A stretch of 7,333 nucleotides of DNA from an uncultured Cellvibrio sp. (GCA_946886255.1 CAMPIG010000241.1:1-7333); one strand, 5' to 3'; positions 1-7,306 are shown, numbered from the stretch's first letter. Notes: generated by a model from the letters alone, not told the origin. Translations and numbers: made by a program.

Positions 1-12
1 TCACAATACGAT

Positions 13-48
13 AACCAAGCAGGACACACATCCCTGGCCTGCTTGGTT
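13..48 (-). terminator. Hairpin downstream of the CBM2/peptidase gene, probable terminator
   Basis: A perfect 11-bp inverted repeat (AACCAAGCAGG at 13-23 and CCTGCTTGGTT at 38-48) encloses a 14-nt loop. It begins 29 nt beyond the stop codon of the minus-strand gene. On the minus strand the stem is followed by a short, imperfect T-rich stretch (TTATCGTATTG), so intrinsic termination is plausible but the T-tract is weak. On the plus strand there is no T-tract after the stem, so termination of the minus-strand gene is the better reading. Confidence 0.65.
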
Positions 49-76
49 GCCGTGACTTAACTGAATAAATATTCCA

Positions 77-2311
77 TTACAAATGCATAGGTGCTGCGCC
101 GCTCAACTCGACTTCATACTGCAGGCCGATGGCGTCGGGGCTGCTGGTTGTACTATCGAAAGCGTTATAGAGGTATAAATTATTGGGCGTGTTAGCAACA
201 ACGAGACTCACTTCTTCATTGGTGGCAACAGCCGTACTGCCCGCACCGTTCACCAGATCCACATAACGCACACTGCCGGACTGTGTATTACGGATGCTCA
301 GGGTCGCGGTGAAATTGCTATCACTCAATCCGTTGCCGAGGTTAATAACGCGCACATTCACTGTGCCGCTATTCACGCTCAGAGGCGTAATGTTGGCGCC
401 GCCATATAACGGTGTGCGATCCGCTTTCACGCGATAACGACCGCTACCGAGAGCGGTTAAATTTGCGTAAGCCCGCGCTCTGAATCCACTGTTGTTACGC
501 ATACTTAAATAGCGCGCCTGGGCCTTGGGATGAACAATATCCAGATACGCCATACGCGCCCAATAACGGCCGAGAACGCGTTGTGCAGAAACGGGTGCGG
601 TCAAGCGAGCCAACACATGTAGCGGTGTTTCATTATTGCGCAGGTGATTGCTCAACAAATCCGGCACCGCCATACGTCCGAGGCCGGGATACTGATCGGG
701 ATTTTTGGTCAGGTAAGTCAGGAATGGCCACGCCTGATAATAATTGCGTGTGCTGACAATTTGCAGGTGCGATAAGGCGATGTTGGCTTCCAGATCGATG
801 ATGGTATCCCGGTCACGTTGCAAGCCTTTACGCACGCGTACGTCTTCACATAAGGCATCGGTGTTGTAGGTATCTGCCACCCAGTTAGCCACGGTTTCCC
901 ACCAGGCACCGGTGCGACCCTGATCTACCCAGGTGTAATCGGTGTACGTCAGGCTGTGGCCAAATTCGTGTACCGCTGTTTCCGGACGATTGATAGCATT
1001 GTCTCGAAGCTCGATAAAACTCAAACGATACTGCGCATCTGCACCCATAGCGCCGCCGGCATTCAGTGTTGTAGTTGAATAGAGATTCATCTTGTAATAA
1101 GGACCATTGTCGCTGTTCGCGGATAAACTCGTGGAGCGGAAACCCCACTCATTCACAAAGCATTCGTAAGCTGCTTCCAAATGCGACAAACCAAACGCGA
1201 TTTGACTGGACGGCACATTCGCCAGATTACCTTGGCCGCCATTTAATCCATTGCCACCGTAATAAGCGCGAAAGCGATCCGTATCCATATATAAGGCGTT
1301 AGTGGTATTTACATCAAAACGCGTGAACTCATTGGTAATCGCCCGATAGGGTACCGGGCCGCCGGTATTACCCGAACTGCTAGAGCTGCTGCTGGAGCTT
1401 GAACTGTCCGTCGCCACACCATAAACACGCCATTCAAGAATCCCGGTGGATTGCTGTGTGTTTAACATGGCAACACGCAAACGATTGGTTTCGATCTCAT
1501 CGAAATCAAGATCATTAAACGCATTCTCGGTTAACGGAACTTCGCCCGCATAAATCCAGCTGCTGCCATCCCAATACTCAACATAAGCTGTGGTAGGTAC
1601 CAGCACACCACCGTTGTCATCAAACCAATAAATTTGTGTGCGCTCCAGGCGCTGTTGTTGCGGCCACTCATACTGCACCCATTGAATGGAATTCGGATTA
1701 TTCCAGTTGCCATAGGCGCCGCTGGATTTATCGTTGGAATTGGAAGGATTGCTGTTGTCATTCACCGCGCTTAACGTTTCCCACGGCGATACGTACGACG
1801 TAGTCGCAACTGCCGTCAGCGCAATGTTGGTTCCGGTGGGTGCGACTGAACTGCTATTGGACGATGCCACAGAACTACTGCTTAAAGAAGAAGCGAGGCT
1901 GCTGCTCGATGAAGAAACCGAAGAGGTGTTGCTCGCTCCACACGCCGCTCCTGTAACCTGCGGTGTCTCGACTGGCCCACCATTGGTCACACCCTGGATA
2001 CCAAATTCCACCGATTGGCCCGGCGCAATAGAGCGATTCCAATCGACATTACTTGCTGAATAGCTTCCGCTTAACTGCGCATTCCACGCATTGGTAACGG
2101 CGTTATTCTGATAGGACCAGCTCACTTGCCAACCGTTAATCGTTGAAGCCGTATCGTTGGTAATGCGAATCGCCGCCGTGAAGCCCGCGCCCCAGTTATT
2201 TGAAACCTGGTAACTGCACGCGGCAAACACATTCGGCGTAAACAATAAACTACCGGTTGCCACACCGGCAAAACACAGCGCACGTCGCCGTTTAGACATG
2301 ATGCTTTTCAT
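77..2311 (-). CDS. Secreted multidomain protein: CBM2, discoidin-like domain and DUF6055-like zinc peptidase-type region
   Basis: Predicted exported 744-residue protein that binds plant cell wall through an N-terminal module and probably acts as a metallopeptidase. Seen: a signal peptide with a basic start (SKRRR) and likely cleavage after VFA-30; a CBM2-like module at about 31-125 bounded by Cys32 and Cys124 with Trp40, Trp61, Trp65, Trp76 and Trp91; a serine linker at 127-156; an F5/8 type C (discoidin)-like beta-sandwich at about 160-300; a second serine linker at 303-313; then a region resembling DUF6055 at about 320-620 with HEFGH at 448-452. Glu472, in a WWETVANW stretch, is a good third zinc ligand of gluzincin type. 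Residues 625-744 look like a C-terminal beta-rich domain. The start is supported by GGAGGA at 2318-2323, 6 nt before the ATG; Met5 is an alternative. It is transcribed alone, behind the immunity-gene terminator. Proteolytic activity is inferred; a binding-only or glycan-active role is possible. Confidence 0.85.
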   Translation of the reverse strand: MKSIMSKRRRALCFAGVATGSLLFTPNVFAACSYQVSNNWGAGFTAAIRITNDTASTINGWQVSWSYQNNAVTNAWNAQLSGSYSASNVDWNRSIAPGQSVEFGIQGVTNGGPVETPQVTGAACGASNTSSVSSSSSSLASSLSSSSVASSNSSSVAPTGTNIALTAVATTSYVSPWETLSAVNDNSNPSNSNDKSSGAYGNWNNPNSIQWVQYEWPQQQRLERTQIYWFDDNGGVLVPTTAYVEYWDGSSWIYAGEVPLTENAFNDLDFDEIETNRLRVAMLNTQQSTGILEWRVYGVATDSSSSSSSSSSSGNTGGPVPYRAITNEFTRFDVNTTNALYMDTDRFRAYYGGNGLNGGQGNLANVPSSQIAFGLSHLEAAYECFVNEWGFRSTSLSANSDNGPYYKMNLYSTTTLNAGGAMGADAQYRLSFIELRDNAINRPETAVHEFGHSLTYTDYTWVDQGRTGAWWETVANWVADTYNTDALCEDVRVRKGLQRDRDTIIDLEANIALSHLQIVSTRNYYQAWPFLTYLTKNPDQYPGLGRMAVPDLLSNHLRNNETPLHVLARLTAPVSAQRVLGRYWARMAYLDIVHPKAQARYLSMRNNSGFRARAYANLTALGSGRYRVKADRTPLYGGANITPLSVNSGTVNVRVINLGNGLSDSNFTATLSIRNTQSGSVRYVDLVNGAGSTAVATNEEVSLVVANTPNNLYLYNAFDSTTSSPDAIGLQYEVELSGAAPMHL

Positions 2312-2317
2312 AGGGAG

Positions 2318-2323
2318 TCCTCC
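2318..2323 (-). promoter_or_regulatory. Ribosome binding site of the CBM2/peptidase gene
   Basis: GGAGGA on the minus strand lies 6 nt upstream of the ATG at 2311. It is a near-consensus Shine-Dalgarno and favours Met1 over the in-frame Met5. Confidence 0.75.
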
Positions 2324-2437
2324 ACCACAGGCAAGCCTGCAGCTTCCATTAGTAGTGAGTTGATTGAGGGAAAATAAGTTATTTTTTTATTGGTAAAACG
2401 CGATCAATGACCGAGTGGGGCGCAGCGAACAATAACA

Positions 2438-2465
2438 ACTCCGCCACAACGAAATGTGGCGGAGT
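2438..2465 (-). terminator. Rho-independent terminator of the toxin/immunity operon
   Basis: A perfect 11-bp inverted repeat (2438-2448 with 2455-2465, GC-rich core CTCCGCCAC) has a 6-nt loop. On the minus strand it is followed directly by TTGTTATTGTT, a T-rich tail. It lies 68 nt after the stop codon of the immunity gene and before the start of the next minus-strand gene, so it separates the two transcription units. This is the clearest terminator in the window. Confidence 0.85.
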
Positions 2466-2533
2466 GCGCAGAATTTCCAGCTTGCGCATGATTCGTTGCG
2501 GGGTTGTGATCGGGTGCAAGAAATGGATTAGGT

Positions 2534-3265
2534 TCAGTTGAGGTAGTCAAGTTCGCCGAGGATGTCACGAACATTGATAGCTTTTTGGATAACATCAGCG
2601 GAAGGCGTGCCTATCGCATCATCAAGCCAGAAAAAGCAGCCCTCGTTCGTTAGTACTTGAGTGATGTCTTTCGGCAGGTTTGCTGAAACACGTTTGGCTG
2701 CAAAAAAATTAAGCCACCCAATTTGCACATCATAAGGTTTATCGAAATCAACCACTTCATCAAATAGGCTATCAGTGATGACATAAGCTGTATTAAGTTG
2801 GACGATTTGTAAAATATGTGAGATGAGCGCTTTAATAGTTTTTAGCTCATAGAACTCCTCAAAGTTCAGTTGCGGTAACTCAATGTTAATAAAACCGATG
2901 CCGTCTTCCTTTCCTGCTCCGATCGAAACGCTATATTTAGCATCTTTGGCCTGTTTGGTGTTCGAGTAAACATTGGAAAATCCTGCCCACGAAATAGACT
3001 CAGGTAAAAAACCTTTAGCATTGTTCGGGTTTTTATAATTAATTTCATTGTCATATATATGCTGAAAAACGACCGAATCAAAATTTGAAAAATCACTCAG
3101 GATCTCTGTCCATGAGTTAGGCTGATCGCCCCAGCTGTAAACTGTTTCAAAAATAGGGTGAAAAGCTCTTAGATGAAGCAATACATTTCTGCTGAAGTCG
3201 ATATATTCCTTTGCCGTCATTATTGGTGAGTTAAAACGAGTAATGATTTCGATTTTCTCTTTCAT
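2534..3265 (-). CDS. Imm52-like immunity protein paired with the upstream toxin
   Basis: A 243-residue cytoplasmic-looking protein with no signal peptide or membrane segment. It most probably binds and neutralises the Tox-REase-5 nuclease encoded just upstream. The sequence resembles the Imm52 family: an alpha/beta composition, an early YSWGD (43-47), an ISWAGF stretch (91-96) and IGWLNFF (182-188) that matches the family's GW-aromatic core. Position is strong evidence: the ATG lies 4 nt after the toxin stop codon, with AAGGA at 3273-3277 placed 7 nt before it inside the end of the toxin gene, so translation is probably coupled. The gene is AT-rich (25-33% GC in two hand-counted 60-base samples, 3001-3060 and 2761-2820), well below its upstream neighbours, which suggests transfer together with the toxin tip. 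The family call is by eye; the immunity role follows from the pairing. Confidence 0.78.
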   Translation of the reverse strand: MKEKIEIITRFNSPIMTAKEYIDFSRNVLLHLRAFHPIFETVYSWGDQPNSWTEILSDFSNFDSVVFQHIYDNEINYKNPNNAKGFLPESISWAGFSNVYSNTKQAKDAKYSVSIGAGKEDGIGFINIELPQLNFEEFYELKTIKALISHILQIVQLNTAYVITDSLFDEVVDFDKPYDVQIGWLNFFAAKRVSANLPKDITQVLTNEGCFFWLDDAIGTPSADVIQKAINVRDILGELDYLN

Positions 3266-3269
3266 GGCT

Positions 3270-4727
3270 TTATCCTTTTGGCGTTACGACAACTTTTACG
3301 CCAGTGACTTTCTCTTTCATAAAAATTTTCTTCAGTTGATTAGCTTTTTCCTGAGTTGGAACATGATACTCCAGATTGCTGCCAGCGTCTCTTGCTATTG
3401 CGGCATCTTTACGAGCAATATCGGCAACGTTTTTTGACGCCCAGTCTTGATCTTTTGGTGGCCATCCTTTTGGTCCTGCATCCCAATCTTTGGCATCGAT
3501 TAGGGTGTCAGTTTCTGGATCATAACCATCAAATTTCTTTCTGCCACTAGCCATTTTGTCAGTTTTGACAACATACTCGGTATCCTTTGGTGCGCCAGTA
3601 ACTTTTTGTTGATAATCAGATCCTTTTTGTGGCGTAGTTTCTTTTTCCCAAGTTCCCGGTCCACCGTCACTTTGGCCATGCTGATATGTTGGTTTTTTCT
3701 TTGGCGCTAAATTTTTATCCTCTGGCAAATCCGTATCAACTTTCTTCTTGGAGTCAACCTCAACCCGAACCTTTTTGCGCAACTTCTTCCTTTTCAACAA
3801 CTTCCCTAAATTCCTGAATATCGACCCCAGACTTTTCAGTTTTCCCGCATGACGAATCTTGCTCACACCTTGTGCAACATTCCCGATACCGCCAGTGAAC
3901 ATCAGCAGCAGTGCGGTCAGCACAATCTCAAACACACCGCCGCCGGCAAATTCGGCCCATTCAATGCTCGATTGCGCACCGGCGTAATCTTTACCAAATT
4001 GCATGAGCATGTCGAGGGATTCGGGATCATCGGCGATGAAGGCGGTGATCTCGTAGGCTTCGGCAAAGATATTTTTGAGGTTTTGTAAACCTTCAGCGGA
4101 TAAATGGCTGGGGTCTATGCCGAGGATGCGGGCAATATCTTTGATTTCTTCGTCCTGCATGTTCTGTATAAAACTCTGCTTCCATTGTGCAGAGGTGAGT
4201 TCGCCATCGTAATAGCTTGTGTAGGCAGCGTGGAGTGCGTTGCTGAGGCGTTCGAAAGGGCTCAGGTATACAGCGATCTCGGCAGTTTTTACCACGACAT
4301 CCTTGGCAAAGGTGACCAAGCCAACGGCGCCATTCCAGATCCCTGTCACATACGCGCCGTAATGACTGCCTGCTTGCTCTAATGCACTTTGCTGTGCGAG
4401 TTCGGCTTCATGTTGCGCGGCTTCGGCGCGTTGTTCGGCGATAATCGCGTCGAGCACGGCTTTGATGTCAGCGCGCGTGCGTGCCAGCTCATCGTCAATA
4501 TCTTCCGAGACGAGTTCGAATTCGACTGACCCCGGCGGCAGGCCGCTCAGGCAAGCCTCGCCTTGATCGTTGAGTGTGCCGGCCCAGGTCATGCCTTCAC
4601 TGTCGGTGGCGAGGAAGCGGCCTTTCACCGGTCTGCCGTTGGCGTATTTGTATTCCACGATGACCCAATGCGGTCGATCCGGATCGATGATGGTGGTTAC
4701 GGCAATGGCTTCGCCTAACTGCGTCAT
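3270..4727 (-). CDS. Polymorphic toxin / type VI-style effector with C-terminal Tox-REase-5 nuclease domain
   Basis: A 485-residue predicted antibacterial effector. Domains seen: a transthyretin-like beta domain at about 15-75 with the pattern G-x-PVKGRF ... GTLNDQGEACLSGLPPGS, like loading domains of type VI effectors and VgrG tails; a charged coiled-coil helix at about 77-118; a helical middle at about 120-260; a hydrophobic segment at about 264-285; a Lys/Arg-rich linker at about 295-345; and a Tox-REase-5 domain at about 358-485. The nuclease is recognised by DYQQKVTGAP (371-380), FDGY (399-402), the PD-(D/E)xK-type core LIDAK (Asp411, Lys413) and the C-terminal EYHVPTQEKA helix. The start is placed at 4727 rather than the longer in-frame 4790 because the ATG overlaps the upstream stop as ATGA and has AAGGA 7 nt before it; the longer form would run deep into the previous gene. 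There is no signal peptide, consistent with contact-dependent delivery. P. aeruginosa TseT is a known effector with this domain; DNA as target is inferred. Confidence 0.85.
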   Translation of the reverse strand: MTQLGEAIAVTTIIDPDRPHWVIVEYKYANGRPVKGRFLATDSEGMTWAGTLNDQGEACLSGLPPGSVEFELVSEDIDDELARTRADIKAVLDAIIAEQRAEAAQHEAELAQQSALEQAGSHYGAYVTGIWNGAVGLVTFAKDVVVKTAEIAVYLSPFERLSNALHAAYTSYYDGELTSAQWKQSFIQNMQDEEIKDIARILGIDPSHLSAEGLQNLKNIFAEAYEITAFIADDPESLDMLMQFGKDYAGAQSSIEWAEFAGGGVFEIVLTALLLMFTGGIGNVAQGVSKIRHAGKLKSLGSIFRNLGKLLKRKKLRKKVRVEVDSKKKVDTDLPEDKNLAPKKKPTYQHGQSDGGPGTWEKETTPQKGSDYQQKVTGAPKDTEYVVKTDKMASGRKKFDGYDPETDTLIDAKDWDAGPKGWPPKDQDWASKNVADIARKDAAIARDAGSNLEYHVPTQEKANQLKKIFMKEKVTGVKVVVTPKG

Positions 4728-5815
4728 GCTGAGATCCTTTGGGGTACCAAACAAACGGCGGCGCGGTAGGCGCTGTCTGATGAGGTGCAAATTAACGTAT
4801 GAGCGGGCGAGGATTTTGTGAAATTTAAATACGCAGCCAGTGTGATCAAAGCGCCGCCGGTGGCAGCGCCGAGGTCACCAAAACAATCGGCAGGATGTTG
4901 GTGCTTCATGTCGTTAAAGCGGTGACTGGATCGCGTGACTGCCACCCCGAGTTCTTTGGCCCAATAACTTTCGCCATTACTGCTGCTAAACAGGTACTCG
5001 ATCTTGTGCGGGTCGGGTAATTGATGCAGCGCTTGTTTTACCGCAGCATCCAGCCCCTCCCCGCGATACGGCGCTTCACTGTAAATATGACCCGGTTCCT
5101 GGCTAAAACCCGGCTCAGCCAACGCGATGACCACGCCGTTTGTGGTCATCGCATAACTGGGGTTATTAGTGAGCAGTAAAAAAGCTGCACCTTCGCCGGG
5201 TACAAAGGTGTCAGCGATGCGATGCGGGCTGGCAGATTTTAATCGCTCTGTGCTATCCAAAAAATTTAACCAGGCGGAATGCTGGCAACTATCAACGCCG
5301 CCAATCAATACGTGATCGTGCTGGCCGCTGCTTAAATAGAACTGTGCAAGACGCAGTGCTTCAAGGACGCCGGTGCGCCCGGTACCGATCACACGGCTCG
5401 CACTGTAAAGAATCGGCAGGTCTATTTGTGTTTTTAAGGCGGATAAAAAATTGGCAGGTAACTGATTAACTAAACCGGGATAATTTTCAGGCCCGGCCAA
5501 TATCAGTGGTAGCGGCTCGCCGCGATAATGCGACAGCGCCTCTTGCGCCGCCATGTGCGTCATCTGCAATAAACGTTCATCGCGAAAGCTGAGCAACTCT
5601 GCTTCTTCAATCGATTCTGCAAGCGGCGGCAAAACGCCGTCCGGCACTAACGCCAGCGTGACCTGATGATGATCAAACGAATGATAATTTGCGGCCTGGT
5701 AGGTGTTGATGCCAGCGCGATACGCACCAAAATTCATCAAAGTATTACCACCGGCTGAGGTAATAAGACCGCAGTTTGCAATATAATTCGTCGCTGACAA
5801 GGGTCCCATCTCCAT
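4724..5815 (-). CDS. Degenerate beta-ketoacyl-synthase (thiolase-fold) protein, first gene of the toxin operon
   Basis: A 363-residue protein with the KAS I/II fold, shorter than the roughly 410 residues usual for FabF. Recognisable landmarks are an N-terminal GLITSAGGNT, the central LIGGVDS (170-176, compare AGGAE in FabF), FVPGEGAAFLLL (204-215, compare FVLGDGAGMLVL) and a glycine-rich FGDLGAATGG (312-321). The nucleophile region reads GTGRTGV (144-150) with no Cys, the first His site reads SSNGES (Asn280) and the second reads GD (Asp314) where FabF has GH, so condensation activity is unlikely. It overlaps the toxin by ATGA, so it probably serves the toxin, for instance as adaptor or chaperone; that is inference. 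Start choice is uncertain: Met3 at 5809 has AGGA 5 nt upstream and is better placed than Met1 at 5815. An in-frame stop at 5834-5836 rules out further extension. Confidence 0.82.
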   Translation of the reverse strand: MEMGPLSATNYIANCGLITSAGGNTLMNFGAYRAGINTYQAANYHSFDHHQVTLALVPDGVLPPLAESIEEAELLSFRDERLLQMTHMAAQEALSHYRGEPLPLILAGPENYPGLVNQLPANFLSALKTQIDLPILYSASRVIGTGRTGVLEALRLAQFYLSSGQHDHVLIGGVDSCQHSAWLNFLDSTERLKSASPHRIADTFVPGEGAAFLLLTNNPSYAMTTNGVVIALAEPGFSQEPGHIYSEAPYRGEGLDAAVKQALHQLPDPHKIEYLFSSSNGESYWAKELGVAVTRSSHRFNDMKHQHPADCFGDLGAATGGALITLAAYLNFTKSSPAHTLICTSSDSAYRAAVCLVPQRISA

Positions 5816-6111
5816 CCTAGAACGCGCGGAATATTAGCAATTCATCTTATCAATTGAAAGGGACTGGTCCGCGTTTTGGTTTGATGCAATTGTAGCCTAA
5901 TCGCAAAATATTTCTGCGTAGTGACAATAATGAAGTGCAATGAATACAAGCCAGATAATTTGAGAAAATGGAAATTAAAAATTTGCACTAAAAAAATAAT
6001 CCAAACGCAGAACACTAAAAGATAAAGAAATACGCTTATCTATTCACGCGCCTTTCATTGGCATACCCGCGAATTTTGAACTACTAATTACATTCACCTT
6101 AAAAAAATGTA

Positions 6112-6123
6112 GCCGCATGCGGC
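6112..6123. promoter_or_regulatory. Perfect 12-bp palindrome upstream of the porin gene, possible operator
   Basis: GCCGCATGCGGC is a perfect palindrome about 100 nt upstream of the porin start codon, just after an A-tract. Its symmetry and length fit a dimeric repressor site of LacI/PurR type, but no regulator gene is visible. On the minus strand it is followed by TACATTTTTTT, so a short 4-bp stem plus T-tract is an alternative reading. Confidence 0.3.
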
Positions 6124-6202
6124 GATGCTTTGGCGCATCTTTCTGTGTTCGTACCCTTTCCATTGTGGGGTTGTGGCTCCGTCTTCCGTGAAGAAACCGT
6201 TC

Positions 6203-6208
6203 AGGAGG
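6203..6208 (+). promoter_or_regulatory. Ribosome binding site of the porin gene
   Basis: AGGAGG lies 12 nt before the ATG at 6221. The spacing is longer than usual, but this site, together with the signal peptide that begins at 6221, decides the start against the in-frame ATG at 6125. Confidence 0.65.
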
Positions 6209-6220
6209 AACAACGCAACG

Positions 6221-7306
6221 ATGAAACCATTAATCAGCAAACAACTGGCGGGCGTGACTCTTCTTGCCTTGATCGCAAGTGCCAGTGCCGCGCTCGCGCA
6301 GAGCAGTTTTTCCGGCGGTGTGTGGGGCACCTATCAATACCTGCCGGATGACAAAGCGAACACCAACACCAACGGCGAATTCACCGGAGAGGCGCTGATC
6401 ATTTACGCCGACGGCAAAGCGGAAGCGGGCGGCAAGTGGCTCTATTCCGCCGAAGCGCGTTTCGGTCCCGGTAGTTTTACCGACCCTGACAACAACAGCA
6501 CCGGCGATCATTTCACCTTGCACAAAGCCTGGGTGGGCTGGCAGTTAAACGAGCAGCACATTGTGCGCATCGGTAAATCCCAGGTGCCTTTCGGATGGAA
6601 GACCTTCAACTTCTGGCCCGGCGATATCCTGTTGGCCGGTTTTGGTGATCAGATGGACGTCGGCTTCAAGCTGAGCGGCCAACAAATCCGATGGCAGTAC
6701 GACCTGGCCTATTACGTCTCTGATGACTGGGGTGGCACCAGCACCGACACCGTGGATGACAACGGCCATTGGGGCAGTTCGACCACGTATCGCAAAGTCC
6801 AAACTCTGGTGGGCAATCTCGCTTGGAACATCAATCCTAACAATCGTATTGGCGTGTCGGTGCAAAGCGGGCAGTTGCAGGATTTAACCGGCACGCCCGA
6901 CAAACCCACCAGCGGCGCACATGAGGCGTACGTGATCTATCTGGAGGGCGAACACGAGCAGCTGTTCTATAAGGCGTCTTATATTCAGCAGCGGCGTTCG
7001 CTGCCCGATGTCTACCAAGCCATGGCCAGCCTGCCGGAGGACATTAAAAACACCCGCATCGCTGCTGAAATTGGCTACAACCGGGGCGCTTGGGCTTTTT
7101 ATCTCGACGCTTCGATGGCTCAGCCCGATACTCAAGGAAACGACGCCGACGATGTGACTGCCGTCGCTCCCGGCGCGCGTTATGACTACGGCCCCGGCTG
7201 GATCTACATCGAATACCTGACCCAGGACGGCTTTGTCGACCGCGACGGCCAGGTCGGTGAAGGCGACTTCGACGCGCTCTACCTGTCGCTCGATTTTTAT
7301 TTCTAA
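6221..7306 (+). CDS. Outer-membrane porin, OprP/OprO-like (phosphate-selective-porin type)
   Basis: A 361-residue precursor of an outer-membrane beta-barrel that would let small solutes, perhaps anions or oligosaccharides, cross the outer membrane. Seen: a signal peptide with Lys2 and Lys7, a hydrophobic core and an ALA-Q cleavage site after residue 26; alternating amphipathic strands rich in Tyr and Trp with Gly/Asp loops; a strand-turn block at about 99-130 containing VRIGKSQVPFGW, typical of the porin superfamily; and a C-terminal Phe361 in SLDFYF, the signature recognised by the BAM complex. The length suits a 16-strand type barrel. It is divergent from the toxin operon and appears to head an operon, since a further ATG with its own ribosome binding site follows after 17 nt. 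The substrate cannot be read from the sequence, and the exact porin subfamily is uncertain. Confidence 0.8.
   Translation: MKPLISKQLAGVTLLALIASASAALAQSSFSGGVWGTYQYLPDDKANTNTNGEFTGEALIIYADGKAEAGGKWLYSAEARFGPGSFTDPDNNSTGDHFTLHKAWVGWQLNEQHIVRIGKSQVPFGWKTFNFWPGDILLAGFGDQMDVGFKLSGQQIRWQYDLAYYVSDDWGGTSTDTVDDNGHWGSSTTYRKVQTLVGNLAWNINPNNRIGVSVQSGQLQDLTGTPDKPTSGAHEAYVIYLEGEHEQLFYKASYIQQRRSLPDVYQAMASLPEDIKNTRIAAEIGYNRGAWAFYLDASMAQPDTQGNDADDVTAVAPGARYDYGPGWIYIEYLTQDGFVDRDGQVGEGDFDALYLSLDFYF

Larger units (their letters stand above)
5816..6220. other. AT-rich divergent intergenic region between the toxin operon and the porin gene
   Basis: This 405-nt stretch holds no convincing gene on either strand. 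It must carry the promoters of both the leftward toxin operon and the rightward porin unit. It is A-rich between about 5970 and 6030, has a 7-bp spaced inverted repeat (AGTGCAA at 5934-5940, TTGCACT at 5983-5989) and a perfect palindrome at 6112-6123. The minus strand contains a -10-like TACAAT without a good -35. A weak plus-strand candidate is TTGGCA at 6058-6063 with TACTAA 18 nt later. None of these is strong enough to name a start site. Confidence 0.6.

Noticed and set aside
1734..2063. Plus-strand open frame of 109 codons opposite the serine linker
   Set aside because: It is a Leu/Glu-rich shadow of serine-linker codons on the real minus-strand gene, with no supporting ribosome binding site.
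2216..2224. Possible lipoprotein signal at Cys32 of the CBM2 protein
   Set aside because: The residues before the Cys (VFAA) do not fit a normal lipobox, and Cys32 is the expected CBM2 disulfide partner of Cys124.
4728..4790. Longer toxin start at 4790 adding 21 residues rich in Arg
   Set aside because: The extension lies wholly within the upstream KAS-like gene, while the ATG at 4727 forms the classic ATGA overlap and has a well-placed AAGGA.
5934..5989. Spaced 7-bp inverted repeat AGTGCAA / TTGCACT
   Set aside because: The arms are short and 42 nt apart in AT-rich DNA, so chance is likely; noted only within the intergenic entry.
6125..6220. Longer porin start at 6125
   Set aside because: It would put 32 non-signal residues before an otherwise clear signal peptide, and the ribosome binding site lies just before 6221.
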